Source: Rutpela maculata (lineage: Eukaryota; Arthropoda; Insecta; Coleoptera; Cerambycidae). From it: a stretch of 64,000 nt of DNA. Made by a program: the position numbers and the translations under genes. Location: the NCBI GenBank assembly GCA_936432065.2, contig OW386286.2:18101179-18165178 (forward strand), in the 5' to 3' direction. This document shows positions 1-12,761 of the stretch, in pieces (the stretch's first letter is position 1; the number at the start of each line of letters is the position of its first letter). The notes below the pieces were generated by a model. That model was not told where the DNA came from. It searched no databases and saw nothing but the letters and a program-made list of their open reading frames with translations.

Positions 1-743
1 GATTTGAATCAAATTTTACTCAAGTATAGAACAAATTACTTATGACCAGAAAATCATTCACCTGCATTCACCTTCAATATGATTTTTAATCTTTTTCCTC
101 ATATTTTGGTACCGCAGGTAGCTTTGCTTTTATAGCAAGTAAATGATTTTCTGGACATACGTATATCCTAATTTGTTCTAGACTTGAGTAAAATTTGATT
201 CAAATCGGAAACAAAATGAAAAAGTTATGAGGGTATCTTCATTTTAAGTGTCACACTGTATATTTAAGGAAATGTTTAGATTTCGACAAAATATTACGTT
301 AGTAAATACGTCCAGTGTTGTAAAATAAAGATTGTTTTGTGACTGTGATTTATTAGCAGACCACGGGTAACCGCTTTGATAGAGATATTCAAGGTACACA
401 ATTGATTTTTTTTTTTTTTATTAATTATCGATTTTCGCTGGCGAATATCTCGTAAAATATAACACATAGGAAGAAAATGAATATAAACATTCTTGTGGGA
501 AATTTAATTACGTTTAATTTTGAATAGATTACCTTTTTTCGTACGACGCATCGTTTCCGAGTTATAAGCAAAGAATCGAAAAAAGGAACCTTTCCACCCC
601 CCCTCTCCTACTGATGCGGCGGGGCTAGAGGAGGGGACTTTTAGTATGTTTACCTCCTGACTATCCCCAACACATTCCTGAAGAGAAAAATTCTCCCCTC
701 CAAAATGTTCTCTACAACTCTTTCATTGACTGGACTAATGGAA
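1..743. repeat. Fold-back repeat arm, cut by window start
   Basis: Positions 1-60 and about 120-210 are inverted copies of each other, and the right arm continues to about 743. The same sequence occurs as a fuller fold-back at 24389-25874. The right arm runs without a break into LINE reverse-transcriptase coding sequence, so the fold-back family seems to have been built from LINE sequence. The left arm is cut off by the window edge. Confidence 0.6.
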
Positions 744-1108
744 GGAAACAGTTTGTTGGGATAAATTCTGAAATTAGCAAAGAAAGGATAATACAGTGCG
801 GAGTCCCACAAGGCACAGTCTTGGGACCGATCTTATTCATAATTCATATTAACAACCTGCTTACCTTGAATAGTTCTGGATCAATTATAAGTTTTGCTGA
901 CGACACTGCGATATTTTATCAAGCAGAGTCCTGGGAGGACTTGAAATATAAAGTAGAGCTTGATCTCATGAAAATAATAGATTGGTTTTCTCATAGACTC
1001 TTAACCATAAACTTCAAAAAAACCATGTACCTTCCCCTTTCTTGTATTCAACGTACATTACCAAACTTTAATAGATTAAATATTAATTTTAACGGAATTG
1101 ATTGTTAG
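644..1108 (+). pseudogene. Non-LTR retrotransposon reverse transcriptase fragment
   Basis: An open frame contains the RT palm motifs of non-LTR retrotransposons: CGVPQGTVLGP at about 800-832 and SFADDTAIF at about 892-918, the latter with the catalytic FADD. Fingers, thumb, endonuclease and 3' end are missing, so it is a dead fragment. The motif pair matches Jockey/CR1-type elements; the clade is not decided here. The upstream part of the frame lies in a fold-back arm that recurs near 24.4-25.9 kb. Confidence 0.75.
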
Positions 1109-1148
1109 TTATCAATTTAGTTAACTTAGCTAACTAGGCATTGATAAA

Positions 1149-1560
1149 CTAGTCCTGAGTGATATATAGATACTTATCCAATCCTCCCCAAAATTGAGCA
1201 TTTAAATAATTTCGTGTTTCATTTGACGTATGACCTGGGGTGCCATCGTGTTGGTAAATTAATATTTGAAATTGCCTTACAGGCATATTGTCTACAGGCT
1301 TTTGTCGTAGAATGTTAATAATATTTTCGGTATTCAAATTACCGTGAAAAAAATGAGGACCTATTATTTGGTATCCGATAAAACCACACCATACATCAAA
1401 TCCAAATTATCCTTGACGATTAACTCTAGCGATTTTCATGAGCCCATTGGTGGTTATTATTGGTTATTATGCCGATTAAAAATTCCGGCACTGCTTATAT
1501 GGGCCTCGTTTGTCCATATAATTGTTCCTTCAAATCCTGGCACTTCATTGCACTGACGTA
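1149..1560 (-). pseudogene. Tc1/mariner-superfamily transposase fragment
   Basis: Read on the minus strand, this holds two collinear transposase pieces with stops between them: a piece around WTNEAHISSAGIFNRHNN (about 1465-1520), which includes the first catalytic acid region, and a piece around QHDGTPGHTSNETRNYLN (1200-1260), which holds the second catalytic Asp. The frame is broken and no ends are seen. Related fragments occur at 34444-35520 and 41240-41540. Confidence 0.65.
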
Positions 1561-1696
1561 AAAAAATAGTTTTTGACATTTACGATTATTTCGATTTTCT
1601 TTTTTTTACCATATTAGAAATGTGATAAATATGCATTTATTGTAGTTTAGTTTTCCTATTTTTGGCAAAATTATTTTATCTTATAAGAAATGTTGT

Positions 1697-2081
1697 TGGG
1701 GGCGAGCGTAGAGGCGACTTCAATGTGAATGTCAGTCGATATTCCGTTGAAGCAACGTCGAGCGCGGTTAGTACTTGGATGGGTGACCCATCTTGGGAAA
1801 TACAGCGTTCTCGCCCCACCTTCTAGCGGCTTGTATATCAGTGAATACGCGGAAGTTACGTAATTTCAGACGAGGATTACGTAGTGGATATACCATCCTT
1901 CGGAGGGGATATAAAGCAGACGGTCCCTTGTCTATTAAATGTTAGGCAAGTAAAAGATCCCTACTCTTCTTAAGAGAAGAGGTTCGGAAAAATTTCCAGG
2001 TTGGGGGTAGCTCGTCTCCTGGCGTCGGTGATAGGCCCTGGTAGCGGAAATAGGCCGACGTTAAATAGTAAAAAAAAAAAG
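1697..2081 (+). mobile_element. 5S rRNA-derived SINE (SINE3 type)
   Basis: The head at about 1750-1790 carries a stretch typical of the 3' half of 5S rRNA, including the internal control region (GCGGTTAGTACTTGGATGGG). A body unrelated to 5S follows, then a poly(A) tail at 2070-2081. TGTTGTT on both sides (about 1690 and 2082) is a plausible short target duplication. A 5S head, body and A-tail define 5S-derived SINEs, which use RNA polymerase III. A plain 5S pseudogene is less likely because of the tail and body. Confidence 0.75.
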
Positions 2082-3029
2082 TGTTGTTAATAGTTTTCCA
2101 TGGCCTCCTCACAAATATATTAGATTTTCCGAAAATTAACCACTTTTTCTAGAGATAAATATGACATATGGTATATCGTTGGATAGCTAATTTAATCTGT
2201 GATCGAATAATGAAATAATTTACAGGGCGTTCCATTTAAAAAAACACAAGTTATTCTTATTAGCAACGGATTCTACTAAAAAAAGTGCCTTAGGAATGTG
2301 TTACTCGATTTTAGATTCGACATTTGGTAATTGAGGTATAGATCCAAAAATGCCAATTTTCCAAAAACGCTCTGTAGCTCGTAGTCGAAAAAGAAAGACG
2401 ATCGCGGTTTGCGCAATTGTTTGCTTCTCGAAGATCGAGCTCAGGTTGGTCGAGCTATATTGGTTTTTGTGTATATGCCATAGTTTTAGAGAAAACCCCA
2501 AATTTCATCTAATTTGGTCCACCCTGTACATACCAGCAGAGATTCTAGGGCTCGTCAGAATGTATTTTACAGGTCGGGCGGTCGACTAGACTGTATACAA
2601 ATATGAGAAACAAATTATTACGTACAATTTTCTGCCGCATTCGATTTTCGAGTTCGCCAATTACTTCGGAATTACGACATTGGAGAAAAAATCATATTTT
2701 TGTCAAAACTGGAAAAACATCAAATCATTATTTTTTTATTTTTCGCTCCCTATCCTGTGCGCTGTTAAACATATTGTTCTCAAATTTTATGAATATGTTT
2801 CTGTGCTATTTCTCTTGCTTGCTATGCGAAGCAAAATTACTTTACCAAGTCAATTTTCTTTATTAAAAATGTATAAACTAGCTCATGTCCTACAAAAATA
2901 CGAAAAAGCATTGTAAAATATAGTAAGCGAGAGTCTTTTTTATTATTAAAGATAGAAGTAGTATAGCGACACAAAAGTGAAGTTTAAAGATCGAGAACAA
3001 GACTTACCTGCTTCATTTATCTATTTACT
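2082..3029. other. Intron with a short MITE-like repeat
   Basis: No gene is seen. A segment about 2224-2530 starts with ACAGGGCGTTCC and ends near CCACCCTGTAC, so it may be a small inverted-terminal element. The open frames here are chance frames in AT-rich DNA. Confidence 0.35.
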
Positions 3030-6000
3030 CCCATCCCTTCGACGGCACAAGATGAAAATATAATCTAGTTCCAGATCTCGTTAAAGTACATACGTGTAGC
3101 AAATTTCAAGTCAAGATCTTAAACGGTTCCAGAATAAACGTGCGGACAAAAAAAGCAGACCGACAGACAGACAGAAATTTTTTCACTCAAACTTAAAATT
3201 TCGACGTTTCATGACATTCTAAGCCTATTTGAACAATAAAAATTTTTAAAATTTTTTTTGTCGTTACTATATTTCCACTGGACATGGAAGTAATTAAAGA
3301 AAGATACTAAAAGAATATTTTACTTTTTGTGGACTGCTACCTAGCTATATCGGATTATGTTGTGTTTTCTTGAAATCTATGTATATAGCTATTATTCCAC
3401 CGAAAATGGTTAATGCACAAAAGATGTTAAAAAGTTACAAAAAGAATATTTTACTTTTTGTGGATTGCTACCCAGTCAGCCCCTACCTATATCGGGTTTT
3501 GTTTTGTTTTCTTGAAATATTTGTATAAAGCAATTTCTTCACTGAAAATAATTTATACGACGTAAAAGAAAGAAAAAACATGGAGGATTGCTAATAAGAT
3601 TGTTATCTTCACTCCGTTTATGCTTACTGTAACCTTCAAGCCCTCATAACTTAAAAAGCAGTCATAACCGCGACTTGTACCCATGAGAACTTTTGCTCAG
3701 AAAAGCAAAAACTACAACATATCCAAATCTCAAAAAATTCGACTGAGAGCCAATTTCCATAACTTTTGTGGGTGTATTATGTATAAAAGCAAAACTAGTT
3801 GTCACTAGTTATCCCTACAGGAGTTCCATCATTCCATCATATGCGTTTGGAACTTAATTTTCCCCATTTGCCTGTAACACCTACCCGCTTATTAAGTTAA
3901 ACAATAGATCCCGCTGACAAGAGCTCCATCATTAAAACGTGCTTTGGCGTCGAATTAATGAAGTTGAGTCCCTGTGATCAAATGGAATTGCGATATTGCG
4001 TTTTATTTACTTACAATTTATGCGGACATATTATGGGATCGTAATTTACTGTTGTATTAATTGTTGAATTTACAATAATATGTTCTCACCCTACCTATTA
4101 TTGCAATAATACATTTAATTAAAGGACAACACCTTAAAAGGTTATGGTTATTGAAATCAGGGCTAATACTTCAGTTCAGTCAAATAGGAAAACTTAAAAT
4201 AAAGTAAATAACTAATGTTTTTTCTGTGTTTCTGATTGGGATAAGACAATAAATAATTAATAGTTTTGAAACTTGGCAGAGATAATCATTAAGGCTGCTA
4301 TTAAACATACTAAAAGTCTGGAACTTAATCTGTTGCGCTCGAGCCGCCAATTTGTAAAACTGATGCTCCGATTCCAGTTTTTACTTCCAAATCCATTTCC
4401 AATTTCTTATGTTCAAATAGGCTTGAAATGTCATGAAACGTCGAGATTTTAAGTTTGAGCAAAAATAACAAATTTCTGTCTGTAACTTTTTTTGTGCACG
4501 CGATTACTCTGGAACCGTTTAAGATATTGACTTGAAATTTGGTACACATTATGTATTTTAACGAGACCTGGAACTAGATTAAATTTTGATCTTATTCCAT
4601 TGAAGGATTGGGTGCAAGCAGGTAAGAATCCATAAAATTCGGATTTAGTGTGTGCATGAGAAACCAAGGGCTTCAGCCACCTCCACTATTACCCCGTTAC
4701 TACCCCACACCATATTAAAGTGAGTAAAAAAATAAAATTGTGATTTAGTGTGTATACCAGTACTAAAGGCCTCGAATTTTTGTTTGGGGGTGGCTTATTA
4801 GCCACCCCACCTTATTATTTAGGGGGGCAAAAAAATAAAATTGTGATTTAGTGTGTATACAAGAACCAAAAACCTAAATTACTTCCACATCCAGTGGAAG
4901 TATAGTAACGACAAAAAAATTTAAAAAAATTTGTATTGTTCAAATAGGCTTAGAATGTCACGAAACGTCGAGATTTTAAGTTTGAGAGAAAAAAAAATTT
5001 CTGTCTGTCGGTCTGTCTGTAACTTTTTTTGTGCGAACGTTTACTCTGGAACCGTTTGAGATATTGACTTGAAATTTGGTACACATATGTACTTTAACGA
5101 GATCTAGAACTAGATTATATTACTAGATGATCTTGTTGCGTCGAAGGGTTGGGGGGTAAATTGGGGTAAATAGGGAAATCAAGCAGGTAAGAGTCCATTA
5201 TATTGTTATTTAGTATATACAAGAGAAGCTAAATTGTGATTTAGTGTGTACCTCTAATTTTTTTTTTGGAATTAGCCACTTTCATTCGTTTACTACTATT
5301 ACATGTAAACTTTCTCAGAACTTGATAGTTTTACTTAATATGGCATATTTAAAACTTCTTGATTGATATTTTTTTAAGTATTAAAAAAAAATTATACCTA
5401 ATTAGAAAAAAAACAGTATAATGTCAATCTAAATTTACAATAACAATAAAAATATACTTTTGATATTGGGAAGTAAACACAGCTTTGGTTTATTTTACTT
5501 CCACATCCAGTGGAAGTATTATAGTAACGACAAAACATTTTTAAAAATTTTTATTGTTCAAATAGGCTTAGAATGTCATGAAACGTCGAGATTTTAAAAA
5601 AATTTTCTGTCTGTCTGTCGGTCTATCTGTAACTTTTTTTTTGTGCGCACGTTTACTCTGGAACCGTTTGAGATATTGACTTGTTTGGTACACATATGTA
5701 CTTTAACGAGATCTAGAACTAGATTATATTTTCATCTTGTTCCGTCGAAGGGTTGGGGGGTAAATTTGGGGTAAATAGGTAAATCAAGCAGGTAAGAGTC
5801 CATTAAATTGGTATTGAGTATATACAAGAGAAGCTAAGGTCTCAAAAAACGTTTTGGCATTAGCCACCCCCCATTACCACCCCCTATTATTAAAGGGAAT
5901 GAAAAAAAATGTGATTTAGTGTGTGTACAAGAACCAGAAACCTCAAAATATTTATTTACTTCATCCACCCCCACTACCACCCCCAGTCACCACGCCCCAC

Positions 6001-6540
6001 GTGTGCACGATTACTCTGGAACCCTTTAAGATATTGACTTGAAATTTGGCACACGTATGTATTTTAACGAGATCTGGAACTAGATTATATTTTCATCTTA
6101 TTCCGTTGAAGGGTTGGGGGGTAAATGGGTGTAAATAGGTAGTAAGTCAAGCAGGTAAGAGTCCATAAAATTGGTATTTAGTATATACAAGGGAAGCTAA
6201 TGTCTCAAAAAATATTTTGGTATTAGCCACCCCCATTACTACCCTCACCCCATTATAAAAGGGGGTAAAAAAATGTGATTTAGTGTGTGTACAAGAACCA
6301 AAGGCCTCAAGATATTTTTTTACTTTATCCATCCCACTACCATCCCCTATCACTATCCCCACCCCACTACCTGTGTGGGATATCGTTTTATGGGTTTTTG
6401 GGGTAGACGATTTCAAATATTATATTATTAAAGGTTCATAAACAATTATTTCCACATACGAAATTTTTTCGTTGTAAGAGACTTGGGCGGGGCAAATCTG
6501 GATGTGGAAGTAGTGATTCCTTGGGCAGCGGTTTTAATTA
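3030..6540. repeat. Cluster of one dispersed repeat family
   Basis: At least four copies lie here (about 3040-3300, 4370-4920, 4880-5200, 5495-5830, with a further one from 6000), in both orientations. Each shares ACTTCCACATCCAGTGGAAG, a CTGTCTGTCGGTCTGTCTGT tract, a stretch reading ATTGACTTGAAATTTGGTAC and a G-rich segment near GGGTTGGGGGGTAAA. More copies are at 8690-9165, 12245-12340 and 40110-40500. No coding capacity is visible. The class (Helitron-like, SINE-like or other) is not resolved. Confidence 0.6.
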
Positions 6541-9165
6541 AGTAACAATGCACGTGCTCACATTTTTTTAATAAAAATATGCCTTTTTATTACTGTAATT
6601 ATCCATTAATTAAAAAAAAGATATAAAATATTGTTTTTCCCGTTTAAAACACCTGCTTTAGAAAAAATATCCATGTGCCCTATTGGAGCAGGCATTTTGA
6701 ATTTTTAAATTTTGACTTCAGATTCGTAATCAAACACTACATTTCAAAAATAAACCAGCTGTACTTTTTTTATTTGTCGATATAGGAGTGGTTTTCATCC
6801 CACGGGGGTTAGAGCAAGTGTCGGGACCATATAGAAACTGAAAATAATATCTTTTACTTCAAAATCACTCAGGAAAAACATTATTATTACATATGAGAAT
6901 GTATGAATTATTTCTAAACTTTACACATCTTTTACCTGTAGGTACTACAAAACTCCAGAAAAATGGCAAAGTAACTAATTAATGTAAAATCACGAAAAGA
7001 CAAAACTGTTGCGTGTTTAGATTAGTTGATTAGTTATGGTATGTTTGTTAAAATTTTGAATATCTTCTCTGATATATTTAGTTTTATCTTTAAATTTGAT
7101 AATAAATAACATTTCAATAATGAATGTTTTATGCCACATAATGAAATGCACGAAAGTGCATAAATAATATTCTATGAACATGTTTTTTTTTTATTACATA
7201 CAAGATTTATATATTCCGTATGTTCGTCGAGAAAAACTTTCTACGCATTTAGCAATATAACAGTCTTACATGTTTGTATTTAAACATTTTATTCTCTTCT
7301 ACATATTTTTTTCACAATACCACATAAGATTTGTATAATAGTTTAATAGAAAATGTCACATTTCATAAGCGCACAAGAGAGGAAGCCGGCCGGCGTCGAA
7401 CTTAAATCGGATGAAAAGTTAAATCACAAAAGCGAAGTTTTGGGAAAGTTTAATTTACGGCTTTGATGTCATCATGCGATTTGAAACAGTTGCTTTGTGT
7501 TCTCTCTGTGGAACATGCTGGTCCCCAAAACAGAAAATATACTGCTCCACCAAAAAACATAATCATTACATTTATAGTACCGTCGAATTGACGATTTGCA
7601 CGAAAGAAAGTTTGGTAAAAAGTGTCTAGATTGGCATCACTGTATTTCACTGCACATGTTGGCCAACTCGTTTAATTTCCAAACTTTGCAGCAATTAAAT
7701 ACCTATAATATAATAATCATAACATTGTTTTCATTATCTTTAATGTTAAACCTACTTCCACTGAATATAAGTCATCTTTATTAGGTTGTTTTGTAGTTAA
7801 AAAAATGTCGAATTATGCAATTTGTCAAACACTGTTTCCAACTCTCAGTTTAGAAGAGTTGGCAGCAGTGATTGACAAATTGCATAATTCGACATTTTTT
7901 AAATATTGTAGACTACGAAACAACCTAATAAAGATTATTTATATTCAATGGAAGTAGGTTTAACATTAAAAATAATGAAGATAATGTTATGATTATTATA
8001 TTATAGGTATTTAATTGTTGCAAAGTTTGGAAATTAGACGAGTTGGTCAACATGTGCAGTGAATTACAGTGATACCAATCTAGATACTTTTTACCAAACT
8101 TTCTTTCGTGCAAATCGTCAATTGGTTTAATTCAATTTTTCAAAATTCCTGGTGCGTCAAAATTCAAAAGTTATATGCACTTTTTGACGCGCTTTCGCGG
8201 ATTTTCTACTTATCTACTTAATATATCTTGTACTAGTGATCGAATGTGAGTTTTAAAAATACTGACTTATTTGAAATAAAATTCTTAAACAATAGACCAG
8301 ACCTGTTCGATATGTAAAGGTCAATCCGTCATCTTGCAGAAAAAATAGAAATCACCAAAAATGGCTGAAAAAATCAAAATTGAATATATTTTCGATAAGA
8401 AGGAGTAGTTTGACCAAAGTTGGCAAAAACAAAACTCAAAATGGCCGAATTTAAAACCAAAATCGTTAATAAATATTTTATGTCAAAGTTCAAATATTAT
8501 AACAAAGTAAAAGTGACGTTAAAATATAAAAATACGATATGGTGGATCTAAAATGGCGAATGTAAGACCAATATCAGGCAATATTCGATAAATTAAAAAA
8601 AAATCGTGCGAAACTTGATAAATATTTAATTAATAAAGTTAAAATATAATATAATGAATTTACTAATGTATTTTAAATAAAAAATCGCTGCCCAAGGAAT
8701 CACTACTTCCACATCCAGATTTTTTATCCAAGTCACTTACAACGAAAAAATTTTGTATGTCGAAATAATTGTTTATGGAACTTTAATAACATAATATTTG
8801 AAATCCTATACCCCAAAAACCCATAAAACGATACCCCACATCGGTAGCGGGGTGGGGGTGGTGATAGGGGTTGGTAGTGGGGGTGGATGAAGTAAAAAAA
8901 CATTTTGAGATTTCTGGTTCTTGTACACACACTAAATCACAATTTTTTTTCATCCCCTTTAACAATGGGGTGGGGGTGGCTAATGCCAAAATTTTTTTTG
9001 GGACCTTAGCTTTTCTTGTATATACTAAATACCAATTTTATGGACTCTTATTTGCTTCATTTACCTGTTTTTCCCAAATTTACCCCAATTTACCCCCTAA
9101 CCCTTCGACGGAACAAGATGAAAATATAATGTAGTTCTAGATCTCGTTAAAGTACATGTGTGTAC
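6000..9165. repeat. Nested inverted repeat, outer arms
   Basis: The sequence 6000-6540 returns in reverse complement from 8685 to 9165 and continues past a transposon insertion at 12245. The inner junctions are near-mirror images: TGATTCCTTGGGCAGCG at about 6519 and its complement at about 8688. Between the arms are about 2.1 kb of AT-rich DNA with a second, inner hairpin. No gene is seen in it. Confidence 0.6.
7586..8128. repeat. Inner long hairpin, about 260-bp arms
   Basis: About 7586-7845 and 7866-8128 are close reverse complements around a loop of about 20 bases; both ends carry GATTTGCACGAAAGAAAG or its complement. Short mirror-image open frames at 7596 and 8113 come from the symmetry and are not genes. 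Confidence 0.75.
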
Positions 9166-12100
9166 TAGGGTGGCCCATCTTTTTTGAAATCGAAATTTTT
9201 TATTTCTCACCGCTGCAAATGGTTCCATTTGAAGAAAAAACAGTCCCCTCAAAATATTATTGAGGCAAATTGAAGGCAAGGGGTGCCGCAGAATGCATTA
9301 TTATGCAATAATAAAAGTAAATGGAATTATTTACATTCTTTGGTTGATGCATTGTTTTTTTTTTTAATCAGCAACATTTATCTTTAGAATGACTAATCAA
9401 GTCATACAAATATCAAAGACATTATCTGTGGTGACTATGACATGTGTCATACTACTGTAAATTCGTAGTCTAAGAAAACTAGACTAGAAGTTTTTGAAAT
9501 AAAACTCTCGTTTTATCTTTGTGTATTTTATTATGAAACGTTTTTTTCATACATAGTACCAAATATTATCCTAAATCTACAAGACATATAGTAATAAAAA
9601 CAATATTTTTTGCACTAGGCCAAAGCATGCGACAGGGTTTCTTTTTTTACATTTGGAAACTGTGATTTATAATCATTTACAACTTGGAGTAAAAACTGTT
9701 TTTGGTCTTCATTTCTTGTTAAAATGTCATTATAGTCAGTAATAAGTTTGATTCCTCTCTCAGCGGCATCATTTACAACTTTAATTTTGTTTACAATATT
9801 GAAACATCGGGTATAACTTTCATTTTCCCTCCATGTTGTGTTTTCCAAAATTCCATAGACAAACCTAATTTTTGAAAAAACTGTTTAGTGTTCTCGCATA
9901 TGAAGTCCTGAATTTCCTTGTTTTCAACGTCAGTAATGTTACTAATCATAAGTCGTTTAATACCCTCTTGATTTGGTGCTTTCCTATTCAAAGCTTTAAC
10001 CATTTCTCTTTTAGTGGTAACTGAAATATCGTCATCAAAGAAAGATAAGCCAACATTTACTGAATTAAGGTACCACAAATGGTTCACTATTTTCCTACTT
10101 GCGGCTTGAGATATTTCTTTGTCAATATTTTGATAATTAATGAGTTCTTTACAAAAGTCAAAGTCATGAAGCAGTGCTTTACTAGCAAATGACGCTGTAA
10201 ACCAGGCCTTTACATAAACCTTTACAATAAAGAGACATATATCTTCAATACCTATTTTTTCTTTTTTAGTTAGTTGGAACTGATCTTGGAAAAAAAAATA
10301 TTTTTAGACAGTAAATGGCTTTGGCCATCCAACGTGCATGATGAAATGCCCCTGGTTGATAGAATGTCGTGTGAGTGGGCTCTTCTTCAACAAAAAGTTT
10401 AGAAAGCATTAAAAATTCTTTATAATCATCACGAGGCTGTTGGAAAGTTAAAGCTGCATTTAGAAACTTTACAATTTCGGCTTTAACTGGTTGTAAAATG
10501 TGTTTAATTTTTGATACCTGAAATCCAGTTTTTAGTTTATTTTGATCTATTTTAGGCCAAAATTCCCTAAAACGTTTAAATAGTGGCACATTTGGACCAG
10601 ATGAGGAAGGTATTTTTGTGTCAAACACACTTCTCAAAACCACTTAAAAAATATGATGTCTACAAGGAAAAAATAGAATATCTCTTTCTAATTTTTATTG
10701 CAATAGTGTGGCTGCCCCATTTATATAACCCATATTTGATGCTGTTGTATCACAACACAAAGCTATTACCTTTTCGTCCAAATTCCATTCACAAAGCACA
10801 TCATAAACTGCTTCAGTCTGTTCTCTTCCAGTTAAATTGGGCAAAGCTGGTACTCCAAGTAGTTGTTCAATATCTCCACTAGTAACTAAGATAGCAAGTC
10901 TATCGATATTTCCCATTCCAGTGAGAGAAGGTAAAAGTTTTCCATCCCAATGGATGACTGGGGCCGGCAATTCAGAATTACCGAAGGCAGTTTTTAATAT
11001 TTCAGCTCTTTCTTTGCGGATGCGGGTTCTAGAGCGCTGAAGTGTGGTTCTGCTGATGGACAAAGATGTGGTGTCATGTCCTAGTGCTTCTGCTACTGCC
11101 GTCAAAATATGGACTCCATGCCTGTCGCTTATTTTGCAAGCATCAAATGCAGCGGCTATTTTTGGTGTGATGATGTTACATGTTCCATACAATCTCCTCT
11201 TTTTTGGCTGTGACGGGCCAGGCTGGTCTTGTAACAACTCTTCTTGGGCTTCGATTATTTCATCTTCATTTTCGTTGGAGTCGGCTGAATTACTACTTGA
11301 TGATGGACAGGTGACTGTTTCCTCTAATCTAGCTTTTTCTTGTTGACTTCGTTGCATTCGTTCGGATAATTTCTGTAATTTCTCCTCAGCTGATTTTTCT
11401 TCAGAAGCAAGTTGGTAATCAATACCATGCATAAATCCAGGACGTCCCTTTTTTCTTTGGTTAATTAAAAACTGCTTATCTTCATCTATTTTCATCAACT
11501 CCAATGCATTTGCATGAGAAATGTCAAAGAGATCGTCCAATTTTTCAACGAAATTTTTTTCTTTACCTCCCGCACTGGCCCTTTTAGCCGATTTTTGTAA
11601 GTTCCTCCACTCTGCATAAAGTTTATCTAGTTGTTTAACACAATGAAAATCCTGACGTGTCGGAATGCGAGCTTTATCCCAAAAAACTGACACCTCTTTT
11701 ATTGTTAATTTAGCACTTTCATGTACACTTAGCTTCACTTCACGAATGTTATAAAAGAGCACTTGTAATACTTGTCTATTAGACGGCAATTTATTGCCAA
11801 TGATTTGTGACGAATAGTGTCCAACTAAGTAAATGGAAGTATCCGATCTAACATCAGCCATCGTTAAATGTTTTTTCAAAAAGGAACGTATGCTAGAACT
11901 TATAATGTCACCACTGTAAAACACAATTGCAAACTGACCTAAAAACCTACCGTAGGTGCATTATATTTCCAAACTTCCAAAACAAATAATTTCTAGGAAA
12001 TAATTACACTAATAAAACATTATGAGAAAAGAGGTAGATATTTGTATTTTAAGTAAAATTTAAGTGTATTATCGTAATAAAGTCTTATCTACAAATTTCT

Positions 12101-12244
12101 ACCTGAATGCGGCACGGGTTACCGTTCACCGAATTATCTGAAACTTTGACATAAATTATTCCTAGTATAATAGTATATTTTCGTGGGGTGAGACTTAAAA
12201 AATACGCAAAAAAAATTCACCCCCTATAGAGATGGGCCACCCTA
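9166..12244 (-). mobile_element. Cut-and-paste DNA transposon, unclassified
   Basis: The element starts TAGGGTGGCCCATCT and ends with its complement AGATGGGCCACCCTA. It is flanked by GTGTGTAC on the left and ATGTGTAC on the right, an 8-bp target duplication with one change. It sits inside a copy of the dispersed repeat family, whose sequence resumes at 12245. The interior holds a decayed minus-strand transposase-like gene. An 8-bp duplication occurs in hAT and a few other superfamilies, but the termini do not look like typical hAT ends. Confidence 0.75.
9615..11861 (-). pseudogene. Decayed transposase-like gene of the 9166-12244 element
   Basis: Four minus-strand blocks are collinear: about 388 residues from an ATG at 11861 to a stop at 10695, then 10643-10266, 10087-9791 and 9848-9615. 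The first block has a basic N-terminal half with an E/Q-rich coiled-coil-like stretch, then motifs IHWDGKLLPSLTG and ALCCDTTASNMGYINGA, which look like acidic catalytic motifs of a DDE-type nuclease. Later blocks include YQPGAFHHARWMAKAIYCLK and VVNDAAERGIKLITDYN. Stops and frameshifts separate the blocks, so this copy is inactive. I cannot assign the superfamily. Confidence 0.6.
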
Positions 12245-12510
12245 ATGTGTACCAAATTTCAAGTCAATATCTCAAACCAGAGTAAACGTGCGCACAAAAA
12301 AAGTTACAGACATACCGACAGACAGAAATTATATAAAAAAAAATTTGAAGAAAATTGAAGTCTTGATGTATAAATACTTCAATACTTCCTCGAAAATTGT
12401 ATGTTCCTTATTTTGGCACTCGGGCAACAACTCCCTTGGCCCGCCCCTGCTTACGTTGTATTTCATATAAATATATCTACTTAATTTAATGGTTTTATTT
12501 ATTGTTTTAG
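12245..12510. repeat. Remainder of dispersed repeat, then splice acceptor
   Basis: 12245-12340 continues the dispersed repeat interrupted at 9165. From there to 12510 is ordinary intron ending in a pyrimidine-rich tract and TTTTAG at the exon border. Confidence 0.5.
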
Positions 12511-12761
12511 GTCAGCGGTTACTACAAAAATCCTGTGGCAACGACACCGGCCAGGGAGGGGGCGGAGGCGGCGGGGGAGGCAGGGAACCAGAATCACCTA
12601 GTAGTACCAATCCAGACACAGTAGATATAAAGAATTTAGTTTTACAAAACCTAGAGGCGGTCCACGCTTCCCAACAACACCTTTTACAACTCTGGCATCA
12701 TAAAAAGCTGAAATTGGATCAGTGTTTCCAGCTGAGGCTCTTTGAACAGGACTGCGAGAAA
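12511..12761 (+). CDS. trio: Trio/Kalirin-type Rho GEF, spectrin-repeat exon 1 of window (partial gene)
   Basis: The exon is bounded by TTTTAG before it and GTAAGT after it. It starts with two bases that complete a codon from an upstream exon and ends on a codon border. The translation includes a nine-glycine run and an acidic/serine linker, then ASQQHLLQLWHHKKLKLDQ and LRLFEQDCEK, the end of a spectrin-repeat helix in Trio-family proteins. It joins in frame to the exon at 22318. Trio proteins are large multidomain scaffolds that activate Rac and Rho at the plasma membrane in axon guidance and cytoskeletal control. The Gly run is probably lineage-specific. Confidence 0.88.

Noticed and set aside
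1697..1835. Functional 5S rRNA gene
   Set aside because: Only the 3' half resembles 5S, the 5' half is diverged, and a SINE body and A-tail follow.
7596..8113. Two near-identical 62-residue proteins facing each other
   Set aside because: They are the same sequence in the two arms of a hairpin; no conserved motif is present.
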